From Caballeronia sp. INDeC2 (GTDB taxonomy: Bacteria; Pseudomonadota; Gammaproteobacteria; Burkholderiales; Burkholderiaceae), in the NCBI RefSeq assembly GCF_023631325.1, contig NZ_JALQDG010000003.1, forward strand, positions 496,001-560,000: 64,000 bases of DNA, read 5' to 3'. The notes beneath the pieces were generated by a model. It was not told the origin of the DNA, did not search any database, and saw only the letters and a program-made list of their open reading frames with translations. Numbering within the stretch: the first letter of the stretch is position 1; each line of letters starts with the position of its first letter. The translations under genes and the position numbers were made by a program. Positions 9,255 to 17,604 of this stretch are shown here, in pieces.

Positions 9255-9683
9255 TCAGGCCGTCGGTGCTTCGCCTTCGTGCACGACGTTGATGAGCCAG
9301 GGCACGCCGAAACGATCCGTCAGCATGCCGAAGCCTTGTGTCCAGAACGTGGATTGCCACGGCGTCAGGACATTGCCGCCTTCAGCGAGCATGTTGAAGA
9401 TGCGCTCGCCGGACGGCGCGTCGTTCGCGGAGATCGACAGCGTGAAGCCCGAGTAATCCTTGCGCGGCTGACCATAGCGGCCGTCCGAGACCATGATCGC
9501 GTTCGGGCCGACGCAGAAGACCGCGTGCATGACCTTGTCCTGCCAGTCGGGCGGTGCGTTGCCGCCGTCCGGCGCGTCGCGGAAGCGGATCAGCGCGGCG
9601 ATCTGCGCGCCGAATGCTGCCTGATAGAGTTCGAGCGCGGCTGCGCAATCGCCGTTAAAGAAGATATAGGTGTCCAGTTGCAT
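9255..9683 (-). CDS. VOC family protein, PhnB/glyoxalase-like
   Basis: This 142-residue cytosolic protein has the PhnB-like (3-demethylubiquinone-9 3-methyltransferase-like) VOC pattern. It starts MQLDTYIFFNGDCAAALELY, continues YQAAFGAQI and HAVFCVGPNAIMVSDG, and ends TFWTQGFGMLTDRFGVPWLIN. Such proteins are small metal-site-fold monomers that dimerise; most have no known substrate. It is convergent with the FUSC gene and faces away from tal, with its own 170-base upstream region. Confidence 0.85.
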   Translation of the reverse strand: MQLDTYIFFNGDCAAALELYQAAFGAQIAALIRFRDAPDGGNAPPDWQDKVMHAVFCVGPNAIMVSDGRYGQPRKDYSGFTLSISANDAPSGERIFNMLAEGGNVLTPWQSTFWTQGFGMLTDRFGVPWLINVVHEGEAPTA

Positions 9684-9797
9684 GACCGGTGACTCCGTAC
9701 AAATGAAGCGGACATGCCGCCGAAGCCCGAAAGTCTATTGCAACGCGGTTCCACGCTGACTCGGAAAGAGTCAAATTACGTCATTAGGCAGCGAAAT

Positions 9798-9843
9798 AGA
9801 AAAAACCGCATATCGCACCGATGTTCCGGCGCGATATGCGGTT
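9798..9843 (-). terminator. Terminator of tal
   Basis: A 13-bp perfect inverted repeat (9804-9816 with 9831-9843) encloses a 14-base loop. On the minus strand it is followed by six T. It lies just beyond the transaldolase stop codon. Confidence 0.88.
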
Positions 9844-9858
9844 CCGTTCAAACATGCG

Positions 9859-10812
9859 TCATTGAAGCGCGGTGATCAGCTTTTCCAGCTTGATCGCGTC
9901 GGCGGCGAATGCGCGGATGCCTTCGGCGAGCTTTTCGGTGGCCATTGCGTCGTCGTTGACGAGGAAGCGGAACGTCGGTTCGTCGACGGCGATCTTCTCC
10001 ACGTTCTCGTTCTCCACCGCTTCCGGCGAGAGCTTGCGCTCGACCGTGTCGTTGCTGTCGGCGAGTTTCTTGAGGAGATCGGGGCTGATCGTCAGCAGGT
10101 CGCAGCCGGCGAGCTCGGTGATCTGGCTCACCGTGCGGAAGCTCGCGCCCATGACCTCGGTCTTGTAGCCGAACTTTTTGTAGTACGAGTAGATGCGCCG
10201 CACCGACTGCACGCCCGGATCGTTCGCGCCACCGTTCTTCACTTCGTCCCACTCGGCGCCGGCGGACTTCTTGTACCAGTCGTAGATACGGCCGACGAAC
10301 GGCGAGATCAGTTGCGCGCCCGCTTCGGCGCACGCGACCGCTTGCGCGAGCGAGAAGAGCAGCGTCATGTTGCAGTGGATGCCTTCCTTCTGCAGCACCT
10401 CGGCCGCGCGGATGCCTTCCCACGTAGACGCCAGCTTGATCAGCACGCGCTCGCGGCCGATGCCCGCGTTCTCGTACAGCTTGATAATGTCGTGCGCCTT
10501 GTCGATCGACGCTTTCGTGTCGAACGAGAGGCGTGCGTCGACTTCGGTGGACACGCGGCCCGGAATGATCTTGAGAATCTCGGTGCCGAACGCCACGAGC
10601 AGATTGTCGATGATCTGCGGCATCGGCTTCTTCGCGTGCTCCTTGACGGTCTTTTCGAGCAGCGGCTTGTAGTCGTCCTTCTGGACGGCCTTCAGGATCA
10701 GCGACGGATTCGTGGTCGCGTCCTGCGGCTTGAACTGGATGAATTGCTGGAAGTCGCCCGTGTCGGCGACGACGGTCGTGTATTGCTTGAGCTGGTCGAG
10801 AGCGGATGTCAT
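9859..10812 (-). CDS. tal: Transaldolase
   Basis: This 317-residue cytosolic pentose-phosphate enzyme transfers a dihydroxyacetone unit from sedoheptulose-7-phosphate to glyceraldehyde-3-phosphate. The Schiff-base lysine is K126 in [12 protein letters not shown]. Other family segments are [12 protein letters not shown] near residue 31, [11 protein letters not shown] near 86, and [12 protein letters not shown] with the phosphate-binding arginine. Length and sequence match the TalB-type (subfamily 1) enzymes. It is a single transcription unit with a good terminator. Confidence 0.96.
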   Translation of the reverse strand: MTSALDQLKQYTTVVADTGDFQQFIQFKPQDATTNPSLILKAVQKDDYKPLLEKTVKEHAKKPMPQIIDNLLVAFGTEILKIIPGRVSTEVDARLSFDTKASIDKAHDIIKLYENAGIGRERVLIKLASTWEGIRAAEVLQKEGIHCNMTLLFSLAQAVACAEAGAQLISPFVGRIYDWYKKSAGAEWDEVKNGGANDPGVQSVRRIYSYYKKFGYKTEVMGASFRTVSQITELAGCDLLTISPDLLKKLADSNDTVERKLSPEAVENENVEKIAVDEPTFRFLVNDDAMATEKLAEGIRAFAADAIKLEKLITALQ

Positions 10813-10993
10813 GTCGAGTCTCAGACGCGTTGCGCCTTGTCAAATTGCGGGAATCAACCCGCGGATTGCCATGATTGCGACACCGTGCGGCGACTTCGTT
10901 CGCGCGGCGCGCCCCTGATTGTCATTCTCCCATTCTAGTCCCGAGCGTGGCTGGCTCGCTGATACCGTGCGCGCCGGTTTCGAGCGGGGGCCT

Positions 10994-11242
10994 TCAGTCG
11001 ACCGCGTAGGCGAGTTCGTGCCAGCGCCGCACCGTGCCCGAGCCGAGCTGACCCCGTGCGAAGCGCATTTTGCGGACCTCGTCGAGTGCGTGGGCGTCTT
11101 TCGCCTGATCGCCGCAGCTCATCTTGAGAACGACGTCCTGGACGTGCCCGGCGTCGTCGAGCAGCACGCGCACGATAGTCTTGCGTTTCTGGGTGGCGCC
11201 GGGCGGCGTGGAGCGCGCCAGCAGTTTGTCGATCAGAGCCAT
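10994..11242 (-). CDS. Small TonB-C-like hypothetical protein
   Basis: This 82-residue protein has no membrane helix or signal peptide. After a basic start (LLARSTPPGATQKRKT) it resembles the C-terminal module of TonB: VRVLLDDAGHVQDVVL (a beta-strand/turn with the V-x-x-DG-like turn), then a helix DAHALDEVRKMRFA and a final strand. True TonB proteins have an N-terminal anchor and proline-rich spacer, absent here, so a role in energy transduction is not supported. It lies 70 bases after benE on the same strand and may be the last gene of that run. The fold is a tentative reading. Confidence 0.55.
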   Translation of the reverse strand: MALIDKLLARSTPPGATQKRKTIVRVLLDDAGHVQDVVLKMSCGDQAKDAHALDEVRKMRFARGQLGSGTVRRWHELAYAVD

Positions 11243-11312
11243 GACGGAATACGAATGTCTGTTGCGGAGAGACGGCCGGAAAGCGGGGCCGATCCCGTCA
11301 TTGTAGGCTGCG

Positions 11313-12509
11313 TCAGGATCGCCGGGCGTTGAGCACGAAATGTGTCGCGACGCCCGCGATCAATCCCCAGAACGCCGAGCCGATCGACAGCAGCGTGAGG
11401 CCCGATGCCGTCACCATGAACGTGACGAGCGCGGGCTCGCGCTGGCGCGCGTCGTGCATCGCGTTGGCGAGGCCGCTCATGATCGAGCCGAAGAGCGCGA
11501 GCGCCGCGACCGACACGACCAGCTCCTTCGGAAATGCCGCGAACAGGGCGGCGATAGTCGCGCCGAACGTGCCCGCGACCAGATAGAAAATGCCGCACCA
11601 GACCGCCGCCGTGTAGCGCTTCTCGCGGTTCTCGTGCGCCTCGCGGCCGGTGCAGATCGCGGCGGTGATGGCCGCGAGATTCACGCCGTGCGAGCCGAAC
11701 GGCGCGAGCACGAGCGACGCGATGCCGGTCGTCGAGATGAGCGGGGCGGAGGGCGTCGTGTAGCCGTCGGCGCGCAGGACGGCGATGCCCGGCACGTTCT
11801 GCGACGCCATCGCGACGACGAAAAGCGGAATGCCGATGCTCACCGCCGCGGCGAGCGAGAACGCGGGCATCGTGAAAACGGGATGCGCGAGCGCGACGTG
11901 AAAGTGCGTGAAGTCGAGCAGCCCGAGCGCGCCCGCGATCGTGATGCCCACGACGAGCGTGGCCGGAATCGCGTAGCGCGGCACGAAGCGCTTGCCCAGG
12001 AGATACGTGAAGAACATCGCGATGACGAGCGCCGTCCGATGCTCGGCCGCGCGAAAAATCTCGATGCCGATCTCGAACAGAATGCCCGCGAGCAAGGCGG
12101 CGGCGATACCCGACGGAACGCGCTTCATCAGCGTGTCGAACCAGCCGGTGAGACCGACTGCGCTCAAGAGCACCGCGCAGACGATGAACGCGCCGATCGC
12201 ATCGGCATACGCGACGTTCGGCAGCGACGACACGAGCAGCGCCGCGCCCGGAGTCGACCACGCGACGACGATCGGCGCGCGATAACGCAGCGACAGCCCG
12301 ATGGTGCAGACCGCCATGCCCATCGAGAGCGCCCAGATCCACGATGAAATCTGCGCGTTCGTGAGATGCGCGGCCTGGCCCGCCTGGAACATCAGCACGA
12401 GCGAACTGGTGTAGCCGGTCATCATCGCGACGAAGCCGGCGACGACGGTGGACAGTGAAGTGTCAAACAAGAAGCGCGGCGCGGCGGGCGCCGGAGCGGA
12501 AGCTTTCAT
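11313..12509 (-). CDS. benE: Benzoate/H+ symporter BenE family transporter
   Basis: This 398-residue protein has about 12 hydrophobic helices. Key stretches are TVVAGFVAMMTGYTSSLVLM at the N terminus, the conserved WSTPGAALL motif (about residue 85), and VAMASQNVPGIAVLRADGY with FGSHGVNLAAITAAICTG in the centre. These last segments are hallmarks of BenE in the NCS2-like fold. It would import benzoate or a related aromatic acid by proton symport. The ATG at 12509 is chosen because the 30 residues upstream are low-hydrophobicity and overlap the preceding gene. No benzoate-degradation genes are visible nearby, so the substrate is uncertain. Confidence 0.88.
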   Translation of the reverse strand: MKASAPAPAAPRFLFDTSLSTVVAGFVAMMTGYTSSLVLMFQAGQAAHLTNAQISSWIWALSMGMAVCTIGLSLRYRAPIVVAWSTPGAALLVSSLPNVAYADAIGAFIVCAVLLSAVGLTGWFDTLMKRVPSGIAAALLAGILFEIGIEIFRAAEHRTALVIAMFFTYLLGKRFVPRYAIPATLVVGITIAGALGLLDFTHFHVALAHPVFTMPAFSLAAAVSIGIPLFVVAMASQNVPGIAVLRADGYTTPSAPLISTTGIASLVLAPFGSHGVNLAAITAAICTGREAHENREKRYTAAVWCGIFYLVAGTFGATIAALFAAFPKELVVSVAALALFGSIMSGLANAMHDARQREPALVTFMVTASGLTLLSIGSAFWGLIAGVATHFVLNARRS

Positions 12510-12525
12510 GCTGGTTCTATTGGTT

Positions 12526-13701
12526 TTATTTCGACAGCGCCCGCATGGCGGTTTCGAGGCCTGCCATCGTGAGCGGATACATGCGATTGCCGAGGACATT
12601 GCGGATCGCGGAAATCGACTGCCGATACTCCCATAGCCGCTCGGGCTCGGGATTCAGCCACGCGTGATGCGCAAACTGATCGGCAAGCCGGCGCAGCCAC
12701 ACCGCGCCCGCTTCGGCATTGTTGTATTCGACGGAGCCGCCGGGCTGCAGCACTTCGTAGGGGCTCATGGTCGCGTCGCCGACGAAGATCAGCTTGTAGT
12801 CGGGCGTGAACTTGTGCAGCACGTCGAAGGTCGGCGTGCGTTCGGTGTGACGGCGGCGATTGTGCTTCCACAAATAGTCGTACACGCAGTTGTGGAAGTA
12901 GTAGAACTCGAGATGCTTGAACTCCGCCTTCGCCGCCGAAAACAGCTCTTCGACGCGCTTGATGTGATCGTCCATCGAGCCCCCGACATCGAGGAGCATC
13001 AGCACCTTCACGTTGTTGTGACGCTCCGGGACCATCTTGAGATCGAGCCAGCCCGCGTTGGCGGCGGTGCTGCGGATCGTATCGGGCAGATCGAGCTCTT
13101 CGGCCGCGCCTTCGCGCGCGAAGCGCCGCAAGCGACGCAGCGCGACCTTGATGTTGCGCGTGCCGATTTCGACCTGATCGTCGTAGTCCTTGTACGCGCG
13201 CTCGTCCCACACTTTCACGGCGGTGCGATTCCCCGACGATTCCCCGCCGATACGAATGCCTTCCGGGTTATAGCCGCCGTGCCCGAAGGGAGAGGTGCCG
13301 CCCGTGCCGATCCATTTGTTGCCGCCTTCGTGCCGCTCCTTCTGCTCGTCCATCAGCTCTTTCAGACGCTCCATGAGCTTGTCGAGGCCGCCGAGCGCAT
13401 CGATGCGCTTCTTTTCCTCCGCGGTGAATTCGCGGTCGAGGCGCTTTTTGAGCCAGTCGAGCGGGATATCGAACGCTTCGTCGGGAAGCTGCGTCACGCC
13501 GTGGAAATACGTGCCGAACGCGCGATCGAACTTGTCGAAGTACTTCTCGTCCTTCACGAGCGTCATGCGCGAGAGGAAGTAGAACTCGTCGAGCGACGGA
13601 GAAATCACCTGTGCCCTCAGCGCTTCGAGCAAGGTCAGATATTCCTTCACCGAGACGGGCAGCTTCGCGTCGCGCAGCGAGTAGAAGAAGTCGATCAGCA
13701 T
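12526..13701 (-). CDS. VWA domain protein, CoxE-like
   Basis: This 391-residue cytosolic protein has an N-terminal helical half (residues 1-125), a glycine-rich linker (GTGGTSPFGHGGYNPEG, 132-148) and a C-terminal von Willebrand factor A domain from about 225. The metal-site motif reads DVGGSMDDH from D238, so the usual DxSxS has Gly in place of the first Ser. The later Thr/Asp positions appear as GDATMSPYE. CoxE-like VWA proteins act with MoxR AAA+ ATPases in metallo-centre or complex maturation. A moxR gene lies two genes upstream on the same strand, which supports such a pair. Confidence 0.88.
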   Translation of the reverse strand: MLIDFFYSLRDAKLPVSVKEYLTLLEALRAQVISPSLDEFYFLSRMTLVKDEKYFDKFDRAFGTYFHGVTQLPDEAFDIPLDWLKKRLDREFTAEEKKRIDALGGLDKLMERLKELMDEQKERHEGGNKWIGTGGTSPFGHGGYNPEGIRIGGESSGNRTAVKVWDERAYKDYDDQVEIGTRNIKVALRRLRRFAREGAAEELDLPDTIRSTAANAGWLDLKMVPERHNNVKVLMLLDVGGSMDDHIKRVEELFSAAKAEFKHLEFYYFHNCVYDYLWKHNRRRHTERTPTFDVLHKFTPDYKLIFVGDATMSPYEVLQPGGSVEYNNAEAGAVWLRRLADQFAHHAWLNPEPERLWEYRQSISAIRNVLGNRMYPLTMAGLETAMRALSK

Positions 13702-13726
13702 GGCGCGCTCTCCATCGTGTCGAGTT

Positions 13727-14317
13727 TCAGCGGTCGAGGCGGTAGGTCAGATTGGCGCGCACCGCAGGCCACTCCGACTGGATGATCGAGAACACGACGG
13801 TGTCGCGCAACACGCCATCGCGGCCCACCTGATGATTGCGCAGGATGCCGTCCTGCTTCGCGCCGAGCCGCGCGATCGCCGTGCGCGACGCGTGGTTCAT
13901 GAAATGCGTGCGGAACTCCACGGCGATGGCATCGAGCTTTTCGAACGCGTGCGTCAGCAGGAGCAACTTGGCTTCGCTGTTGAGCGCGGTCTTCTGCACG
14001 CGCCTTGCGTACCACGTATGGCCGATTTCCAGCCGCCGATTCGCTTCATCGACATTGAAGTACCGCGTCGAACCGACGACATCGCCCGTCTTCGCATCGA
14101 TCACCGCGAACGGCAGCGCGCCGAGGCGCTCGCGCATGTCGAGCGCCGTTTCGATATAGCCGCGCGTCTTGTCGGGCGAGGGCACGAAGGTGTACCAGAG
14201 CTTCCACAATTCGCCATCGCTCGCGGCGGCCGTAAGGGCCGGTTCGTGTTCGCGCGTGAGCGGTACGAGCCTGACATGCTCGCCTTCCAGTGTGACGGGT
14301 TCGATCCAGCGGCTCAT
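13727..14317 (-). CDS. GNAT family N-acetyltransferase (RimJ/RimL-like)
   Basis: This 196-residue protein opens VTLEGEHVRLVPLTREHEPAL, the standard start of RimJ/RimL-like acetyltransferases. It continues with PFAVIDAKTGDVVGSTRYFNVD and RRLEIGHTWYARRVQKTALNSEAKLLLL, where the acetyl-CoA binding helix follows the beta-4 strand. A further family segment is VEFRTHFMNHASRTAIARLGAKQDGILRNH. It is likely a protein or small-molecule N-acetyltransferase; the substrate is unknown. It sits between moxR (6-base gap) and the VWA gene (25-base gap), so it belongs to the same transcript. Confidence 0.87.
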   Translation of the reverse strand: MSRWIEPVTLEGEHVRLVPLTREHEPALTAAASDGELWKLWYTFVPSPDKTRGYIETALDMRERLGALPFAVIDAKTGDVVGSTRYFNVDEANRRLEIGHTWYARRVQKTALNSEAKLLLLTHAFEKLDAIAVEFRTHFMNHASRTAIARLGAKQDGILRNHQVGRDGVLRDTVVFSIIQSEWPAVRANLTYRLDR

Positions 14318-14323
14318 TTTCTT

Positions 14324-15166
14324 TTAGCGATGGTTGCGGTTCATGAAGAGCAGGCGCTCGAACAGCGCGACGTCCTGCTCGTTCTTCAGAAGCGCGCCGT
14401 GCAGCGGCGGGACGATCTGCTTCTGATCTGACGAGCGCAACGCTTCGGGCGGAATGTCTTCGGCGAGAAGCAGCCTGAGCCAGTCGAGCAGTTCGGACGT
14501 CGACGGCTTCTTCTTGAGTCCCGACACGTTGCGCAGCTCGAAGAAGCTCTGCATCGCGGCGGCGAGCAGGTCCTGCTTGATGTTGGGGAAATGCACCTCG
14601 ACGATCGCCTTCATCGTCTCGGCGTCCGGGAACCGGATGTAGTGGAAGAAGCAGCGGCGCAGGAACGCGTCCGGCAGTTCCTTCTCGTTGTTCGACGTGA
14701 TGATCACGAGCGGCCGATGCTTCGCCTTCACGAGCTCGCGCGTCTCGTACACATAGAACTCCATGCGGTCGAGTTCGCGCAACAGATCGTTCGGAAATTC
14801 GATGTCCGCCTTGTCGATCTCGTCGATAAGTAGCACGCTCTGCTGGTCCGAGTCGAACGCCTGCCACAGCACGCCCTTGACGATGTAGTTGCGGATGTCC
14901 TTCACGCGCTCGTCGCCGAGTTGCGAATCGCGCAGCCGCGAGACTGCGTCGTATTCGTACAGGCCTTGCTGCGCCTTGGTCGTCGACTTGATATGCCATT
15001 GCAGGAGCGGCATGCCGAGCGCGCCCGCGACTTCTTCCGCGAGCATGGTCTTGCCGGTGCCGGGTTCGCCCTTGATGAGCAGCGGCCGTTGCAACGTCAT
15101 CGCGGCGTTCACCGCGAGCTTGAGATCGTCGGTTGCGACGTATTGCGATGAGCCTTCGAAACGCAT
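14324..15166 (-). CDS. MoxR-family AAA+ ATPase
   Basis: This 280-residue AAA+ ATPase has Walker A GEPGTGKT at residues 33-40, Walker B VLLIDEIDKAD near 110, and sensor 1 in LVIITSNNEKELPDAFLRRCFFHYIRFPD, which also carries the arginine-finger region. MoxR ATPases form hexameric rings and usually remodel substrates with a VWA-domain adaptor. The VWA partner is encoded two genes downstream. It is the first gene of a minus-strand run of four or five genes, and the 397-base region upstream probably contains its promoter. Confidence 0.92.
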   Translation of the reverse strand: MRFEGSSQYVATDDLKLAVNAAMTLQRPLLIKGEPGTGKTMLAEEVAGALGMPLLQWHIKSTTKAQQGLYEYDAVSRLRDSQLGDERVKDIRNYIVKGVLWQAFDSDQQSVLLIDEIDKADIEFPNDLLRELDRMEFYVYETRELVKAKHRPLVIITSNNEKELPDAFLRRCFFHYIRFPDAETMKAIVEVHFPNIKQDLLAAAMQSFFELRNVSGLKKKPSTSELLDWLRLLLAEDIPPEALRSSDQKQIVPPLHGALLKNEQDVALFERLLFMNRNHR

Positions 15167-15563
15167 GACGAAGATCCGGTCGGGAAAAAAATCCCAGTAT
15201 AAGTCAGAAGACCTTTCGGCATTGAGGCGTGCCGGGTATCGTTTGAGCCGCTCTATCGGCGCGTTGCCGTAGCGTGCTCGAACGCGTCTTCAGCGTGCGC
15301 GCAAGCGGGCTCATGGCGTGTACAGGGACGAATTGTCGCAGGCCGAACGACTGCTTTTCAGCCGATTCCCCTTGCCAGAAGGGCTTCGGCGCGGTTCGCG
15401 TGTGGACGGGGGGTAGGTCGCGCGGTACAATTAGCGCGATTTTTTTGGCCTGCGTGGCGACACACCCTGTAGCAGCAAACAGTCCCGAGAAGGTTGTAAG
15501 CGCTCGGCGCGGGCCGCGGCCTTTGGAGCGCCGGATTTCCCCTCAAGCCAGGTTAGAAGAGCT
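15167..15563. promoter_or_regulatory. Divergent intergenic region between moxR and the cytochrome c pair
   Basis: No convincing gene is seen here. A sigma-70-like promoter for the cytochrome genes is suggested by TGGACG (15403-15408) and TACAAT (15426-15431) spaced 17 bases apart, giving a leader of about 125 bases. An open frame on the plus strand from 15274 has no ribosome site and no recognisable protein, so I do not call it. Confidence 0.45.
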
Positions 15564-15929
15564 ATGAACAATTTCGTCGGCAAATGTGCCGTGATTGCAG
15601 CGCTGTCCGGTCTCGCCGGCTTCGCGACCCAGGCGTCGGCCGACGTCGTCGGCAACGCGAAGGCCGCAGAGGGCAAGGTCGCGATGTGCATCGGCTGCCA
15701 CGGCATCCCCGGCTATCGGACCGCGTATCCCGAAGTCTACGAAGTGCCGATGCTGGGCGGCCAGAATGCGCAGTACATCGCCAATGCGCTGCACGCCTAC
15801 AAGAAGGGCGACCGTCATTTCGACACGATGCGCGCCATCGCGACGACGCTGTCGGATCAGGACATCGCCGATATCGCCGCGTACTATGCCGCGCAGACTC
15901 CCCAATCGAAGAACAATCCCGACAAGTGA
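15564..15929 (+). CDS. Periplasmic class I cytochrome c
   Basis: This 121-residue exported protein has a Sec signal peptide (MNNFVGKCAVIAALSGLAGF, cleavage after ...QASA). One haem c site, CIGCH, lies near residue 43. A distal methionine ligand is plausible in FDTMRAIATTLSDQDIADIAAYYAAQ. The size and pattern are those of small soluble c4/c553-like cytochromes that carry electrons in the periplasm, probably to a terminal oxidase. It is followed after 42 bases by a second monohaem cytochrome. The ribosome site is AGAAGAG. Confidence 0.92.
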   Translation: MNNFVGKCAVIAALSGLAGFATQASADVVGNAKAAEGKVAMCIGCHGIPGYRTAYPEVYEVPMLGGQNAQYIANALHAYKKGDRHFDTMRAIATTLSDQDIADIAAYYAAQTPQSKNNPDK

Positions 15930-15971
15930 TCCGCCCGTGACACGGCAAAGCGATAACGGGAAGGAGAATCC

Positions 15972-16349
15972 ATGAAGCCCTCCAAGGCACTTCACACCAG
16001 CTTCAAGGCAGCATGCGCGGCAGCGGCGCTCATCGGCATGACGGTCGGCGTGGCGCACGCGGCCGACGTGAGCAACGGCAAGGCGCTATCCGACAGCCAC
16101 AACTGCGCGGCCTGCCACGGCCCCGGTCTCAACAAGCCGGTGAGCGGCGAGTATCCGCGGCTCGCGGGCCAGCATGCGAGCTATATCTACTGGGCGCTGC
16201 GCCAGTATCAGATCGGCGGCAACAACCCGAACTTCGGCCGCAACAACGCCATCATGGCGGCGCAGGTGCAGAGCCTGTCGCAGAGCGATCTGAAGGATCT
16301 CGCGGCGTATATCGAATCGCTCGACGGCAGTCTCGTGCTCAAGAAGTAA
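15972..16349 (+). CDS. Periplasmic class I cytochrome c (second of a tandem pair)
   Basis: This 125-residue exported cytochrome has a signal peptide ending GVAHA (residue about 30), one CAACH haem site, and a probable distal Met in NNAIMAAQVQSLSQSDLKDLAAYIESL. The pair of monohaem domains encoded in tandem resembles a dihaem cytochrome c4 split into two proteins. An AAGGAG ribosome site precedes the ATG. A terminator follows the stop by 35 bases, so the two cytochromes form a complete two-gene unit. Confidence 0.92.
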   Translation: MKPSKALHTSFKAACAAAALIGMTVGVAHAADVSNGKALSDSHNCAACHGPGLNKPVSGEYPRLAGQHASYIYWALRQYQIGGNNPNFGRNNAIMAAQVQSLSQSDLKDLAAYIESLDGSLVLKK

Positions 16350-16383
16350 GCGTGCGGCTTTCGCAGATTCGTCCGCAGACGAC

Positions 16384-16412
16384 AACACCCCGCTTCTCAA
16401 GCGGGGTGTTTT
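16384..16412 (+). terminator. Terminator after the cytochrome pair
   Basis: A 12-bp inverted repeat (16384-16395 with 16399-16410) around a 3-base loop, ending in four T. It lies between convergent genes and could also affect transcription from DUF1841 on the other strand. Confidence 0.8.
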
Positions 16413-16440
16413 CATTTCGACGGCGCGTTTTTTCGGATGC

Positions 16441-16872
16441 TTAGTCGCGCGAAGCACGGCGCTCGATGAGCGCGAGATAGGCGTCCGTATCGGGCGGCGT
16501 GCCCGAGCGCTGCGCTTCCCAGATCACCTGTCCGAGGCAATCCATGATCGCGTGCTGCGCGTCGTGCGGCGAACCCAGGCGCGCGACCAGCCTGTCGTGG
16601 GCGCGGCGGATGCCCGGCGGCTGATCGATCGACAATTGCTCGCTGATCGCAAGATGCATCGATAGATGCAGAAACGGATTGGTCTGGCCGCGATCGGGCG
16701 AGTAATCGGCAACGCGCGATTCCGGATTCACGAGCTCGTCGTGATATTCGGGATGCTCGCCGATCCAGTCGGCGGCCATGCTTTCGAGCGGCGTCAGAAT
16801 CTCGCCGGCGCGCTCCTTGCGCCAGGTTTCGGTGAAGAACTGGCGGACTTCGTCGCGACTGGGGTTGAACAT
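16441..16872 (-). CDS. DUF1841 family protein
   Basis: This 143-residue cytosolic protein matches the DUF1841 pattern common in beta-proteobacteria. It starts MFNPSRDEVRQFFTETWRK, with LTPLESMAADWIGEHPEYHDEL, then NPFLHLSMHLAISEQLSIDQPPGIR and a C-terminal AQHAIMDCLGQVIWEAQR helix. The conserved His residues (HLSMHLAI) suggest a metal or catalytic site, but no function is established. It lies 71 bases downstream of nth on the same strand, so it may share its transcript. Confidence 0.85.
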   Translation of the reverse strand: MFNPSRDEVRQFFTETWRKERAGEILTPLESMAADWIGEHPEYHDELVNPESRVADYSPDRGQTNPFLHLSMHLAISEQLSIDQPPGIRRAHDRLVARLGSPHDAQHAIMDCLGQVIWEAQRSGTPPDTDAYLALIERRASRD

Positions 16873-16943
16873 AACGTGTTGATTCGTTGCGGGTTTCTGA
16901 ATCCGCTATTGTAGACCGCGACGCGCCCGGTCTGCCCAAACGC

Positions 16944-17588
16944 TCATTCGACGGGCGCAGGCGTCTTCGGCCGATATTCGCAGAGCGGCTCGATCGCGCA
17001 ATGCCAGCACTCGGGCACGCGCGCCTTACACACGTAACGCCCATGCAGGATCAGCCAGTGATGCGCATCGTGCAGAAACTCTTTCGGCGTGAACTTTTCG
17101 AGCGCGGTTTCGACCGCGCGCACGTCCTTGCCCGGCGCTAGCCCCGTGCGATTCGCGACGCGGAAGATGTGCGTATCGACGGCGATCGTCGGCTGCCCGA
17201 ACGCCGTGTTCAGGACGACGTTCGCCGTCTTCCGTCCGACGCCCGGCAGCGCTTCGAGCGCCTCGCGATTGTCGGGCACCTCGCCGCCGTATTGATCGAT
17301 GAGAATGCGGCACGTGGCAATCACGTTCTTCGCCTTCGTGCGATACAGCCCGATCGTGCGGATGTACTCCGTTACGCCTTCTTCGCCCAGCGCGAGCACC
17401 GCCGCCGGCGTATTGGCGACGGGAAACATCTTGCGCATCGCCTTGTTGACGGAGACGTCGGTTGCCTGCGCGGAGAGCATCACGGCGATCAGCAGTTCGA
17501 ACGGCGTGGTGTATTCGAGCTCGGTCGTCGGATGCGGATTCAGGCTTTGCAACGTCTCGTAGATGGCGCGGCGCTTCGTGGCGTTCAT
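16944..17588 (-). CDS. nth: Endonuclease III (DNA glycosylase/AP lyase)
   Basis: This 214-residue bifunctional base-excision repair enzyme removes oxidised pyrimidines and nicks the resulting AP site. The helix-hairpin-helix LPGVGRKTANVV carries catalytic K120. D138 (TIAVDTHIFRV) is in register with the E. coli enzyme. The [4Fe-4S] ligands are C187, C194, C197 and C203, with the exact C-x6-C-x2-C-x5-C spacing. It follows rsxB by 16 bases. In enteric bacteria nth likewise lies downstream of rsx genes, so the pairing is an old arrangement. Confidence 0.97.
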   Translation of the reverse strand: MNATKRRAIYETLQSLNPHPTTELEYTTPFELLIAVMLSAQATDVSVNKAMRKMFPVANTPAAVLALGEEGVTEYIRTIGLYRTKAKNVIATCRILIDQYGGEVPDNREALEALPGVGRKTANVVLNTAFGQPTIAVDTHIFRVANRTGLAPGKDVRAVETALEKFTPKEFLHDAHHWLILHGRYVCKARVPECWHCAIEPLCEYRPKTPAPVE

Positions 17589-17604
17589 GATTCGATGTCC
17601 GTAC

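Noticed and set aside
15274..15567. Plus-strand open frame just before the cytochrome pair
   Set aside because: No ribosome site and it overlaps the predicted promoter and the cytochrome start; composition is not like a real gene.
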